From Sphingopyxis sp. (GTDB lineage Bacteria > Pseudomonadota > Alphaproteobacteria > Sphingomonadales > Sphingomonadaceae): a DNA stretch of 37,841 bases. Every line of letters begins with the position of its first letter. Position 1 is the stretch's first letter. This document shows positions 17,018 through 24,646 of the stretch, piece by piece. The position numbers and the translations under genes were made by a program. The DNA is taken from assembly GCA_002733865.1 (NCBI GenBank), contig NVXM01000039.1, forward strand, positions 1-37,841, given 5' to 3'. A model generated the notes under the pieces. The model was not told the origin of the DNA. It saw nothing but the letters and a program-made list of their open reading frames with translations, and did not search any database.

Positions 17018-17100
17018 TTACATGGCCTCTCTGGCTGCCGCGAGGACGCGGATCGTGACCAGCGGATCAGCATGACCGGGCAAGGCAGCTATTGGCTGAC
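17018..17100 (-). pseudogene. C-terminal coding remnant just upstream of fbiC
   Basis: In a frame different from the ligase, the minus strand reads PIAALPGHADPLVTIRVLAA and then AREAM with a TAA at 17020-17018, seven bases before the fbiC start. The text is GC-rich and protein-like, similar in style to the F420 genes, but has no start of its own. It looks like the tail of a lost gene that once preceded fbiC, cut where the lower-GC ligase now ends (17089). It is short, so chance cannot be excluded, and I do not recognise the family. Confidence 0.3.
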
Positions 17101-18714
17101 GTCCTCTTTTTTCCATAACGCATCCTTATGGCGCACGCGAATGCTCTTTTTATCAATCTTGCCAGTCGCCGTCATTGGTACATCTTCAAAAAAGATACGA
17201 TCAGGCATCCACCATTTGGGAACATGCTGTTCAAGATAGGAACGAACTATTTCATCGCTTACCTCGCTACCCGCATGGCATTCGATCAGCATGATTGGCC
17301 GTTCTTCCCATTTCGGATGAAATATGCCCACAACCGCCGCAATGCGAACACCGGGGCAACCCGCCGCGATATTTTCAAGGTCAATAGAACTTATCCATTC
17401 ACCGCCGGATTTTATCACATCCTTTTTACGATCCGTAATTCGCATGAAACCAAGCTCGTCAATCGTCGAGATGTCACCCGTGTCAAACCAGCCATCGGCA
17501 TCCAATGCGCTTTCATCAGAGCGGTAATAGCGTTCCAAAACCCACGGCCCACGTACAAGCAGTGCGCCCGATGCCTCTCCATCGTGCGGAAGCGGATTGC
17601 CATCATCATCAACAATTTTCATTTCCATGCCGAACATCATCCGGCCTTGACGCGTCCAGATATGATCCAGCTCAGCTTCCCGGCCTCTTTCCGCCAGTGC
17701 GGGAGTTGAAGTCGCAACCACGCCTAGCGGAGATGTTTCGGTCATGCCCCATATTTGCTGCACAGATACACCGCGCCGATCAAAATCGACTGCCATCTCC
17801 CGCGGAACCGCGGAACCGCCTATAATCACGCGCTTCAAAGATCCCGGATTTTGGCCCGTCCGCTCAATGTAATCGAGATACATCGTCCAGATGGTTGGGA
17901 CGCCGCCAGAGAAGGTTACTCCCTCTGCGGCAATCAATTCCTGCAAACTTGCGCCGTCGAACTTGTCACAAGGAAAAACGAATTTAACGCCAGCCATACA
18001 ACCCGCAAACGGCAGGCCCCAAGCAGTAGCATGATAGAGCGACTGGCACGGCATCACCACGTCAAATGCCGAGAAGCCCAATGCACCGTCAAGTGCCGCC
18101 GCAAATCCGTGCAGCACGACGGACCGATGCGAGTATAATACGCCCTTGGGGTCACCAGTCGTACCCGAAGTATAACAGAGAAAAGCGCCTGCATTCTCGT
18201 CAAGCATCGGCCAGTCAAAAGCCTCAGGAAATGGCGCGATCAGCGCCTCATATCCGTCATACAAGCCTTCAGTTCGCGCCGTATCGGTTAAAGTTATAAC
18301 TTTTTCGACGGTTTCCAATCGATCGGCAATTCTATTGTAAATCTCGATCATGTTTCGATCAAGAAGCAACACACGGCTTCCCGCGTGATTGATCGTATAA
18401 ACTAGATGGTCGTCGGGAAGGCGTGGATTAGCCGTATGCAGAACAAGCCCGATCCCGGGAGCAGCAAAGAACAATTCAAAATGGCGATGGTTGTTCCATG
18501 CCAAAGTGCTGATCCTGTCGCCGGTTTTCAAACCGAGCGATTGGAGCATATGTGCGGCCTGAGCAGAGCGTTTAAATGACGCAGCATAATTGCTTCGCCA
18601 CATCGGCTCATCAACATTTTTGGAAATGATTTCCTGCGTTGCGTGCGCGCTAGCTGCGAAACGAAGTATGTCGATGATCGACAAAGGCCGATCCTGCATC
18701 AATCCTGGTAACAT
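17089..18714 (-). CDS. Acyl-CoA ligase (AMP-forming, AlkK-like)
   Basis: This encodes 541 residues of the ANL superfamily. It activates a carboxylic acid with ATP to the acyl-AMP and then the CoA ester. Motifs are YTSGTTGDPKGV (phosphate loop), QIWGMTETSPLG (A5), GWFDTGDIS (A7), DRKKDVIKSGGEWISSIDLE (A8 hinge) and the catalytic lysine in MTATGKIDKKSI (A10). Length and the MLPGLMQDRPLSIIDIL start are like medium-chain AlkK-type ligases, which also include arylalkanoate ligases. GAAGGA precedes ATG 18714; the hydrolase stop is only 11 bases upstream. In this context the substrate is probably an aromatic or aryl-alkanoic acid or a ring-derived acid, but specificity cannot be read by eye. Confidence 0.92.
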   Translation of the reverse strand: MLPGLMQDRPLSIIDILRFAASAHATQEIISKNVDEPMWRSNYAASFKRSAQAAHMLQSLGLKTGDRISTLAWNNHRHFELFFAAPGIGLVLHTANPRLPDDHLVYTINHAGSRVLLLDRNMIEIYNRIADRLETVEKVITLTDTARTEGLYDGYEALIAPFPEAFDWPMLDENAGAFLCYTSGTTGDPKGVLYSHRSVVLHGFAAALDGALGFSAFDVVMPCQSLYHATAWGLPFAGCMAGVKFVFPCDKFDGASLQELIAAEGVTFSGGVPTIWTMYLDYIERTGQNPGSLKRVIIGGSAVPREMAVDFDRRGVSVQQIWGMTETSPLGVVATSTPALAERGREAELDHIWTRQGRMMFGMEMKIVDDDGNPLPHDGEASGALLVRGPWVLERYYRSDESALDADGWFDTGDISTIDELGFMRITDRKKDVIKSGGEWISSIDLENIAAGCPGVRIAAVVGIFHPKWEERPIMLIECHAGSEVSDEIVRSYLEQHVPKWWMPDRIFFEDVPMTATGKIDKKSIRVRHKDALWKKEDVSQ

Positions 18715-18725
18715 CTATTTATCCT

Positions 18726-19559
18726 TCAGCTTTTGACAGCGTTCAGAAAGGGAATAACCAGTTCAACGAAGCGTTCTCGCTTTTCAATCTGCGTCCAATG
18801 GCCACAATTGCCAAAAACATGCAATTCACTGTTCGGAATTAATGCGTTGAACTTATAGGATTGTTCAACCGGCACGATCACATCTTCACGCCCATGGACG
18901 ATTAAAGTGGGATGTTGCATCGCCTGCAACGCAGCCGGCTCGGTGCAGAGGCGGTCAAGTTTTTCCTGACGCGGCTTGGGGAAAAGGCGGGAGTAATTCT
19001 CCTGCGCATTTGGCCTTATGCTTGCCTCATATCTGGATCGTACGATTTCTTCTTTTACCAGAGCCGGGTCATGCGCAAAAGTATTCATCAAATCGCGCAT
19101 TGCCTCAACTGAGGGTTCATAACCCCAGACCTGATCAAGCCCCCTTGTCAGTTCAAACGGCAGACCGGCAGCGCCCATCAACACAATAGCGGCGACGCGT
19201 TCAGGATGGCGCGTCGCCATCGCCAGCGTCAATGCACCGCCATAAGAATTGCCTATAAAATGAGCCCGCTCTATCCCCAACGCATCCATAAAACTGCGGA
19301 TATGGTCTACCCACACATCGATGGTAAAATCGGCAATCTCGTCCGGACAATCCGTATATCCAAATCCGACCATGTCCGGCGCGTAACACGTAAAATGTTC
19401 CGCAAATTGGGGGATTACCCCTCGCCAGTTAGCATAAGCGGTAACACCTGGCCCGGAACCATGGATGAGAATTAGCGGACTTCCCTGCCCCTGACAGATA
19501 TAGTTAGTACCAATACCGTTAGCGGATACTCTCTCACCTATTTCTGGGTTGTCGGTCAT
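18726..19559 (-). CDS. Meta-cleavage product hydrolase (alpha/beta hydrolase)
   Basis: This encodes 277 residues, a typical size for TodF/XylF/BphD-like carbon-carbon hydrolases. They split the 2-hydroxy-6-oxo-dienoate made by an extradiol dioxygenase. Visible are the oxyanion motif ILIHGSGPGVTAYANW, the nucleophile Ser105 in GNSYGG, Asp226 in HGREDVIVP and His254 in GNCGHWTQIE, a complete triad. GGAGAG lies upstream of ATG 19559. Its place in one run with an extradiol enzyme and a Rieske pair supports the role. The products would be 2-hydroxypenta-2,4-dienoate and an acid set by the ring substituent; no downstream dienoate hydratase, aldolase or acetaldehyde dehydrogenase genes are in the window. 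Confidence 0.9.
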   Translation of the reverse strand: MTDNPEIGERVSANGIGTNYICQGQGSPLILIHGSGPGVTAYANWRGVIPQFAEHFTCYAPDMVGFGYTDCPDEIADFTIDVWVDHIRSFMDALGIERAHFIGNSYGGALTLAMATRHPERVAAIVLMGAAGLPFELTRGLDQVWGYEPSVEAMRDLMNTFAHDPALVKEEIVRSRYEASIRPNAQENYSRLFPKPRQEKLDRLCTEPAALQAMQHPTLIVHGREDVIVPVEQSYKFNALIPNSELHVFGNCGHWTQIEKRERFVELVIPFLNAVKS

Positions 19560-19638
19560 TACTTCATCTCTCCTAACAGCGATCGGCTGACTTTTCGGAA
19601 CTTTTATATTTAATATGGAAGTGCTCTAAATTAGCATA

Positions 19639-20130
19639 TCAAACGGAATAGACGTCAAGCGGACAAGGGATATTGTCATTCATTACAAGGATGCGTCGGC
19701 TTGCAATTTTTAAACCTTGATCGCCAAGTTTAAGAATATGCTCCTGAGTCCCAAAGAAATTATATGTCTGTTCAAGGCGATAGCTGAATGAACTCCAACT
19801 TGAATTGACGACAACGCTGCCATCATCTGCTTGATATATATTACCAATATTAACGGTATGGGCTGTACGGGGCAACGGCCGCGAGGCTAGTGACTGGTCA
19901 GTACGAATCCGATAGATGCGATCCTCTAGTCCGGCACGGCTTTCATAATAGATTAGTGATATCTGGCTCTGGGGATCGCTCGTTAGACTGCCATCCTCAA
20001 GATAGCAGGGTAGCCAGTATTCAGCATCCGGAAGATAAAGGTCGAGCCATGCATCCCATGCCCGTGTATCCAACAACCAACCCTCGCGCTCCACTAAACG
20101 CGTCGCTTCGACGAACAATGCATCAGTCAA
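19639..20130 (-). CDS. Ring-hydroxylating dioxygenase beta subunit (BenB/XylY-like)
   Basis: This encodes 163 residues, the normal size for the SnoaL-fold beta subunit that completes the alpha3beta3 dioxygenase. The sequence closely follows the benzoate/toluate type: TRAWDAWLDLYLPDAEYWLP, DPQSQISLIYYESRAGLEDR, YRIRTDQSLASRPLPRT, and the ending DNIPCPLDVYSV. The start is a TTG at 20130, overlapping the alpha stop by 8 bases, with AAGGAAA upstream; there is no suitable ATG. The beta subunit is mainly structural. Confidence 0.92.
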   Translation of the reverse strand: MTDALFVEATRLVEREGWLLDTRAWDAWLDLYLPDAEYWLPCYLEDGSLTSDPQSQISLIYYESRAGLEDRIYRIRTDQSLASRPLPRTAHTVNIGNIYQADDGSVVVNSSWSSFSYRLEQTYNFFGTQEHILKLGDQGLKIASRRILVMNDNIPCPLDVYSV

Positions 20131-21481
20131 TGATCGTTTCCTTTTTATTATTTTCTTCCATTCCGGCGAGCAAAAGTTCTTGCCAGTAATGGTGCTGATT
20201 CAAATATATCGCTTCATCTTGAAGTTGCGTCCCGGTAAACTTAGGAGCTATCCCTAACTTAGTCGCACGTTCATCGCCGCCATCAACAATATTGAGCGAA
20301 CCACGCGAGACATCGCTCCACTCCATGTTCGTCGCATGAAAACCACGTTGGCTGGAGTTAAATGCTGCGACATCATCAGGCGTCGCCATTCCGGTTGCGT
20401 TGAAAAAATCTTCATATTGCCGTATGCGGTTGGCCCGTTCGGAAGGGGTGTCGCTTTTCGGCGCAAAGCACATCGTTCTAATTTCGGTTTTCTCGACTGA
20501 AATAGGCCGCACAATTCGGATCTGGCTACTCATCTGATCCATCAAAAAGACATTTGGATAAAGACACAGGTTGCGCCAGCAGTTGATCATCCACCACGCA
20601 GTATCTTCGCCGTACTTCTCTGACAGTTCATCCTGATGCAACCAAGTAGCCCGAACTTCCGGATTAGGAGACTGGTTCCACAGTACCACATGGCCGTTCT
20701 CGAACGCATAAAAGCCACCGGGGTATTTTGAAAAATTCTCAACATCCATTGGCTTCACACGTGCATTGGCACCGTCGATGGAAACGCGGTTTTTAGTGGT
20801 CGCGACATAATTTCCGTGGATCGAGTTCACATGATAACCATCGACTCCATTTTCCGTCTGCAATTTCCAGTTACCGTCAAATGTATAGGATTGCGGCCCT
20901 GGAACAATCTCAAGTTCACCATTTGGATCCTGATTGACAATGAGGTCGATGAATTTCTTTGCTTCGCCGAGAAATTCACTGAGACTTTTTACATCTGAAG
21001 AAAGACTTCCCCAAATAAACCCACGATAGCTTTCCAAATGTGGGAGCTGAACGAGATCCAATTCTGCCTTTTGAAAACCAGGACCATATCCAGCGGTCGG
21101 AGAATTCCCGAAAGACAGCAATTTGCCTGAGGAATTATATGTCCAAGAGTGGAATGGACAAGTCATGCGCCGTGCGTTGCCGCATTTTTCTACCTGCAAC
21201 TGGGCTCCACGATGAGAACAACTGTTCAGCACACCTGCCAGATTGCCTTCGCCATCACGCGAGATGATAACAGGCTGGCGCCCCATATAAGTTGTGAAAA
21301 AATCATGATTTTTCGGAATCTGGGCCTCATGACCAAGGAATATCCAGTTGCCCTCGAAAATATGCTTCATCTCGAGATCAAATATTTCTTCATCGATAAA
21401 CGCAGATCTTTTGACGCGAAAAAGTCCGCTTTCGCTGTCTTCGTGAAGCATCCCTATGATGCTACCTCTTGTTATTGTCAT
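20123..21481 (-). CDS. Rieske dioxygenase alpha subunit (BenA-like)
   Basis: This encodes 452 residues from ATG 21481 (GAGAG upstream); upstream in-frame GTG is less likely. The Rieske [2Fe-2S] site is Cys88, His90, Cys108 and His111 (NSCSHRGAQL and TCPFHSW). The mononuclear iron site follows in NGVDGYHVNSIH, with Asp214, His217 and His222. Segments such as LEMKHIFEGNWIFLGHEAQI, TTYMGRQPVI, GNWKLQTENG and EDFFNATGMATPDDV match the benzoate/toluate/anthranilate 1,2-dioxygenase branch rather than biphenyl or naphthalene dioxygenases. It would add O2 to a ring bearing a carboxyl (or CoA-thioester) group. No ferredoxin or reductase gene is present, so electrons must come from proteins encoded elsewhere. 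Confidence 0.94.
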   Translation of the reverse strand: MTITRGSIIGMLHEDSESGLFRVKRSAFIDEEIFDLEMKHIFEGNWIFLGHEAQIPKNHDFFTTYMGRQPVIISRDGEGNLAGVLNSCSHRGAQLQVEKCGNARRMTCPFHSWTYNSSGKLLSFGNSPTAGYGPGFQKAELDLVQLPHLESYRGFIWGSLSSDVKSLSEFLGEAKKFIDLIVNQDPNGELEIVPGPQSYTFDGNWKLQTENGVDGYHVNSIHGNYVATTKNRVSIDGANARVKPMDVENFSKYPGGFYAFENGHVVLWNQSPNPEVRATWLHQDELSEKYGEDTAWWMINCWRNLCLYPNVFLMDQMSSQIRIVRPISVEKTEIRTMCFAPKSDTPSERANRIRQYEDFFNATGMATPDDVAAFNSSQRGFHATNMEWSDVSRGSLNIVDGGDERATKLGIAPKFTGTQLQDEAIYLNQHHYWQELLLAGMEENNKKETIID

Positions 21482-21578
21482 TTCATTTCTCTCAAATCCA
21501 AACTGGAAGGAAACCGAACAGATCTTCATATCTAAATTCTGCACGCCGGGGGACTTCTCGAAATTCTCCTAATTCTTG

Positions 21579-22418
21579 CTATTTTGGCGAATAACGCGCT
21601 GCCGCCTCGTCGAAAGAAGGGCCGCGGCTAGCCCGCATCTTGGGAAGCCAGTAGGGAAGTTTGGTCATCATCCCGCCATCTACTGTTAACGCCTGCCCCG
21701 TAATCATCGCGGACATTTCCGATGCAAAAAATACGATGGCATTGGCCAAATCCTCCGGCTCCGCCAAACGAGGAAGGGGTGTTTCCGTTGCAAAAAGCTC
21801 AAACATCTCCTTGCCCATTGTTTTACGACCACGCTCGGTCAGAACCGCACCCGGAATGACAGCATTGCATCTGATATTGTCGCGACCATAGGTTGCAGCA
21901 ATCTCTTTGGTTAGCTGGTTTACCCCCGCCTTTGCGGCACCATATGCGGCGAGATCCATAGTCGCTTCAAGCGATGCCAATGACGAGACATTGACAATAC
22001 TTCCGCCACCGCCCGAAATCATGATGGGCAGAGAATATTTCGCCATCAACATTGTCGAAGTTAGATGTCCGGCAATCGTAGTGTTCCAGTGATTGACATC
22101 CATTTCGACGACTTCAAAATCTGGTGCAATCGTGCGCGGAATACCAGCACTATTGACCACAATATCTATTCTGCCAAATTGATCGGACACATGTTCCGAA
22201 AGCGCCGCGATATCAGCCTCTTTCAAAATGTCAGTCTGCACGAATAATATGCCTTTATAGGCACTCGATAACTCGGCGGCGAGTGAAGCACCCTTGCCTT
22301 CATCGACATCAGCAATTGTTACACGCGCACCCAGGTCGGCTAGTTTACGCACAGTCTGCTCACCAATACCGCTGGCACCGCCAGTTACGATTGCCGATTT
22401 ACCAGAAAGATCAATCAT
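21579..22418 (-). CDS. Short-chain dehydrogenase (candidate cis-dihydrodiol dehydrogenase)
   Basis: This encodes 279 residues from ATG 22418 (GAGG nine bases upstream, 10 bases after the extradiol stop); an upstream in-frame start at 22442 is possible. Classical SDR features are all present: VTGGASGIGE cofactor loop, Asp37 after the second strand (IADVDE) favouring NAD, NSAG, the catalytic Ser in VNVSS, and Tyr159/Lys163 in YGAAK. C-terminal GQALTVDGGMM is typical. Between an extradiol and a Rieske dioxygenase it most likely oxidises the cis-diol to the catechol, although the BenD family is not specifically recognisable. Confidence 0.88.
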   Translation of the reverse strand: MIDLSGKSAIVTGGASGIGEQTVRKLADLGARVTIADVDEGKGASLAAELSSAYKGILFVQTDILKEADIAALSEHVSDQFGRIDIVVNSAGIPRTIAPDFEVVEMDVNHWNTTIAGHLTSTMLMAKYSLPIMISGGGGSIVNVSSLASLEATMDLAAYGAAKAGVNQLTKEIAATYGRDNIRCNAVIPGAVLTERGRKTMGKEMFELFATETPLPRLAEPEDLANAIVFFASEMSAMITGQALTVDGGMMTKLPYWLPKMRASRGPSFDEAAARYSPK

Positions 22419-22428
22419 TCCAAGCGCC

Positions 22429-23322
22429 TCAAAGTTCGACATCGAGGCCAACGCCTGTTGCCTCTGGCCCATGCCCAAATACGTCAAGATGATGATACGA
22501 TTGCTGCGGCTCTGACTTACATCCGCCCCAACCTAATTCCATTAGCCAACCTGAAGGCGTCTGTGAATAAAAGGTCAGCGCCTTATCATTTGCGTGCTTA
22601 CCCAGTTGCAGCGCCACCGGAATTTCGCGCTTGCGAACAACATCATGTGATGCGCCAAGATCATCAAGATGCGTGTATTCCAGCATCATGTGGTTCAGCA
22701 TCTTACCATCGGAAGGAACACCGAAAGCAATGGAGTGCTGACGATCATTACAGTGCATAAAGATCGGCTTGATCACCCCATTAGGCGTACCGAGATGATA
22801 TTCAATCGAACCAGAGAGGCCTAACATCCGGTAAAATTCGTAGCTCGCAGCCAGATCAGTTGACGCTATCAGACAATGGCCAAGCCCGGCATTATTGGTA
22901 ACAAAGCGACCGTGCATGCGTCGACCCGGATGAAACGGCAGATGTAAATCAACCCTTGGGCCGTAAAAAATTTCAATTGGCGTTCCTGCCGGATCATTTA
23001 ACTTCAAATGACCCAAAACGCGGCGCTCTTCATTTTCTTCTATAGTGCCGACGCTATATTCAACGCCATTTTCTCTAAGCAAAGCTTCCATCTCATGAAG
23101 CTCCGGTTCACCAGCAACTCGCCATCCCATATATGCCAGATCGTCAGAAGCGCCTGTATGCATAACAAAACGGTGATGCCAATTGTCCATTCTCAGATAG
23201 AAACGGTCCGGTTCATTTTCGTCATAGACTTCTAATCCTATGCATTCAGATGCATATTTTTTCCAGGCATCGGGATCCGAAACCGTTAACCCTACATATC
23301 CCAGCTCAGTCACAGCAACCAT
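22429..23322 (-). CDS. Type I extradiol ring-cleavage dioxygenase (BphC-like)
   Basis: This encodes 297 residues from ATG 23322, with GGAGGTG six bases upstream. It has two vicinal-oxygen-chelate domains. The C-terminal one carries the iron ligands His149 (GLGHCLI), His211 (LNHMMLEY) and Glu262 (LMELGWGG). His196, His243 and Tyr252 fall near the second-shell residues known in 2,3-dihydroxybiphenyl 1,2-dioxygenase. Length and spacing fit BphC rather than catechol 2,3-dioxygenase XylE, which suggests a substituted or bulky catechol. It is the promoter-proximal gene of the eleven-gene run and has the TARCATGTYAG motif about 60-80 bases upstream. Confidence 0.93.
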   Translation of the reverse strand: MVAVTELGYVGLTVSDPDAWKKYASECIGLEVYDENEPDRFYLRMDNWHHRFVMHTGASDDLAYMGWRVAGEPELHEMEALLRENGVEYSVGTIEENEERRVLGHLKLNDPAGTPIEIFYGPRVDLHLPFHPGRRMHGRFVTNNAGLGHCLIASTDLAASYEFYRMLGLSGSIEYHLGTPNGVIKPIFMHCNDRQHSIAFGVPSDGKMLNHMMLEYTHLDDLGASHDVVRKREIPVALQLGKHANDKALTFYSQTPSGWLMELGWGGCKSEPQQSYHHLDVFGHGPEATGVGLDVEL

Positions 23323-23383
23323 GGCAACACCTCCCATCCCCAAAAATAGCTCCTCAACACAGAGCCGTATCACAGTTACGCTC

Positions 23384-23401
23384 TAGCATGTCAGCATGTT
23401 A
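23384..23401. promoter_or_regulatory. Operator candidate C (TARCATGTYAG motif) before the extradiol/Rieske/F420 run
   Basis: TAGCATGTCAG (23384-23394) runs into CAGCATGTTA (23392-23401), forming an interrupted inverted repeat TAGCATG-TCAG-CATGTTA with one mismatch. The same 11-base pattern occurs at 31101 and 37636. It lies 62-79 bases upstream of the extradiol start and about 120 bases from the end of the GntR gene. Confidence 0.5.
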
Positions 23402-23522
23402 AAGGTCAAATGGTAATTTGCCGCTAATAGCCACGGCGGCTCGGCCCACGTCTGCCGCGTTTACGCGCGCGTTGACCGGGTCAAAACGTGGCTAAAATTC
23501 ATATCTGAGGTTCAGATTAGGG

Positions 23523-24233
23523 TTAGGAATAAACTAGCTTGGGTTTCCCAATAACATGGCGGTGCATTAGGCGAGCAGCTGCCTGTTTATCGCCTGCGAT
23601 AATCTTTGCAGCAATCTGCCGGCGTTCTTCATTCAATTTTTCTGCCGCTGAAAAAGCAAGCTCATCAATGCCTTGCCATAGGTAGAAGCTGGCCAAGTTT
23701 CGAAGGCCGCTGAACTGCCCCTCTAGCAAGGGTGATTTCGCCATCGACCATATCTGGTCATGGAATCTATCGATATAGCGAATGTACAATGTCCGTTCGC
23801 CAATATTGTGAAGCCCACCAGTCGGAGGGGGCTGTATCGCGGCCAATTGTGCCTCTTCTTCCTCGGTTTTACGTTCCACGGCGAGTTCGACGGCTACCGC
23901 CTCAATGGCGCTGTGCACGCGGAAAAAATCCAGCATCTCCTCTCGAGATGGCTCGACAACACGGCATCCGACTTGCGGCAACACTTCCACGTAACCGCAA
24001 GCGCGCAAATGCCCGAGGGCGGAGCTAACCGGTTGACGACTAACGTTAAACGTATCTGCAAGTTTTTTGAAGGAAAGACTTTCACCTGTTTTGTAATACC
24101 CAAGGATCATGCGCCGTTCGAGTTCGGCCGCAATCTCACCAGCCATTCCTGTAGGCGCGTTCATCGCTTTACGACTCATCATCCGTTTCTGTCTCTCGGA
24201 GTCCTGAATCAATAGCCGAAGTTCTTCATCCAT
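23523..24233 (-). CDS. GntR-family regulator, FCD (FadR-like) subfamily
   Basis: This encodes 236 residues. An N-terminal winged helix (AAELERRMILGYYKTGESLS, then FKKLADTFNVSRQPVSSALG and the wing VEVLPQVGCRVVEP) is followed by an all-helical FCD effector domain (RVHSAIEAVAVELAVERK, RYIDRFHDQIWSMAKSPLLEG, AARLMHRHVIG) whose histidines and aspartates often bind a metal and a carboxylate ligand. Such regulators usually repress catabolic operons and sense an acid. It sits directly upstream of the extradiol operon on the same strand and is the best candidate for the TARCATGTYAG sites. No clear Shine-Dalgarno precedes ATG 24233; Met codons 18-19 (24182, 24179), with GAGAG upstream, are alternative starts. 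Confidence 0.88.
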   Translation of the reverse strand: MDEELRLLIQDSERQKRMMSRKAMNAPTGMAGEIAAELERRMILGYYKTGESLSFKKLADTFNVSRQPVSSALGHLRACGYVEVLPQVGCRVVEPSREEMLDFFRVHSAIEAVAVELAVERKTEEEEAQLAAIQPPPTGGLHNIGERTLYIRYIDRFHDQIWSMAKSPLLEGQFSGLRNLASFYLWQGIDELAFSAAEKLNEERRQIAAKIIAGDKQAAARLMHRHVIGKPKLVYS

Positions 24234-24385
24234 GGAGGTTCATTTACCTTGCTAGATTGCCTGAATTAAAGAAACTTACTAGCGGGACAGAGCTCAAGTG
24301 CAAGGTTTTCCAGCACCATCTTCGATCGCGATCACCCATAGGACGTTAAACATCCATTCCATGCCTTTTTTAGACCATTCACCAA

Positions 24386-24592
24386 CTATGCGCCCTTCCA
24401 AGCCGAAAACAAGCACAAATCATCAATATTATACGGGCCACCCATTCGCCACAGCGCAGTATTGCTAACGAATTCAGTTTCGGCCAGCCCGATCATGCCT
24501 TTAGTCAAATCGGTCGAAAACAGTTCAGAAACCAGAGCATTTTTAAGCACTCCGTCCGCCACCAGACTCTTCGCTCTAATTAAACCTTCGCC
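24386..24592 (-). pseudogene. Possible remnant of an unidentified gene
   Basis: Between TAG codons at 24595 and 24386 the minus strand is open for about 68 codons and reads like protein. It includes ELFSTDLTKGMIGLAETEFV and ALWRMGGPYNIDDLCLF and ends FSAWKGA. No Shine-Dalgarno and start pair precedes it; the first ATG is internal. I do not recognise the family. It lies in the 413-base gap between the GntR gene and the hotdog gene, so it may be the tail of a decayed gene. The rest of 24234-24646 shows nothing else. Confidence 0.3.
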
Positions 24593-24646
24593 CTAACAAA
24601 AAACGCTGCACATTCGGATTATTGCGACGCTCACAATTCTAATTAT

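Noticed and set aside
22429..23322. Catechol 2,3-dioxygenase (XylE) assignment
   Set aside because: Residue spacing (His149, His196, His211, His243, Tyr252, Glu262) and length follow BphC-type enzymes better.
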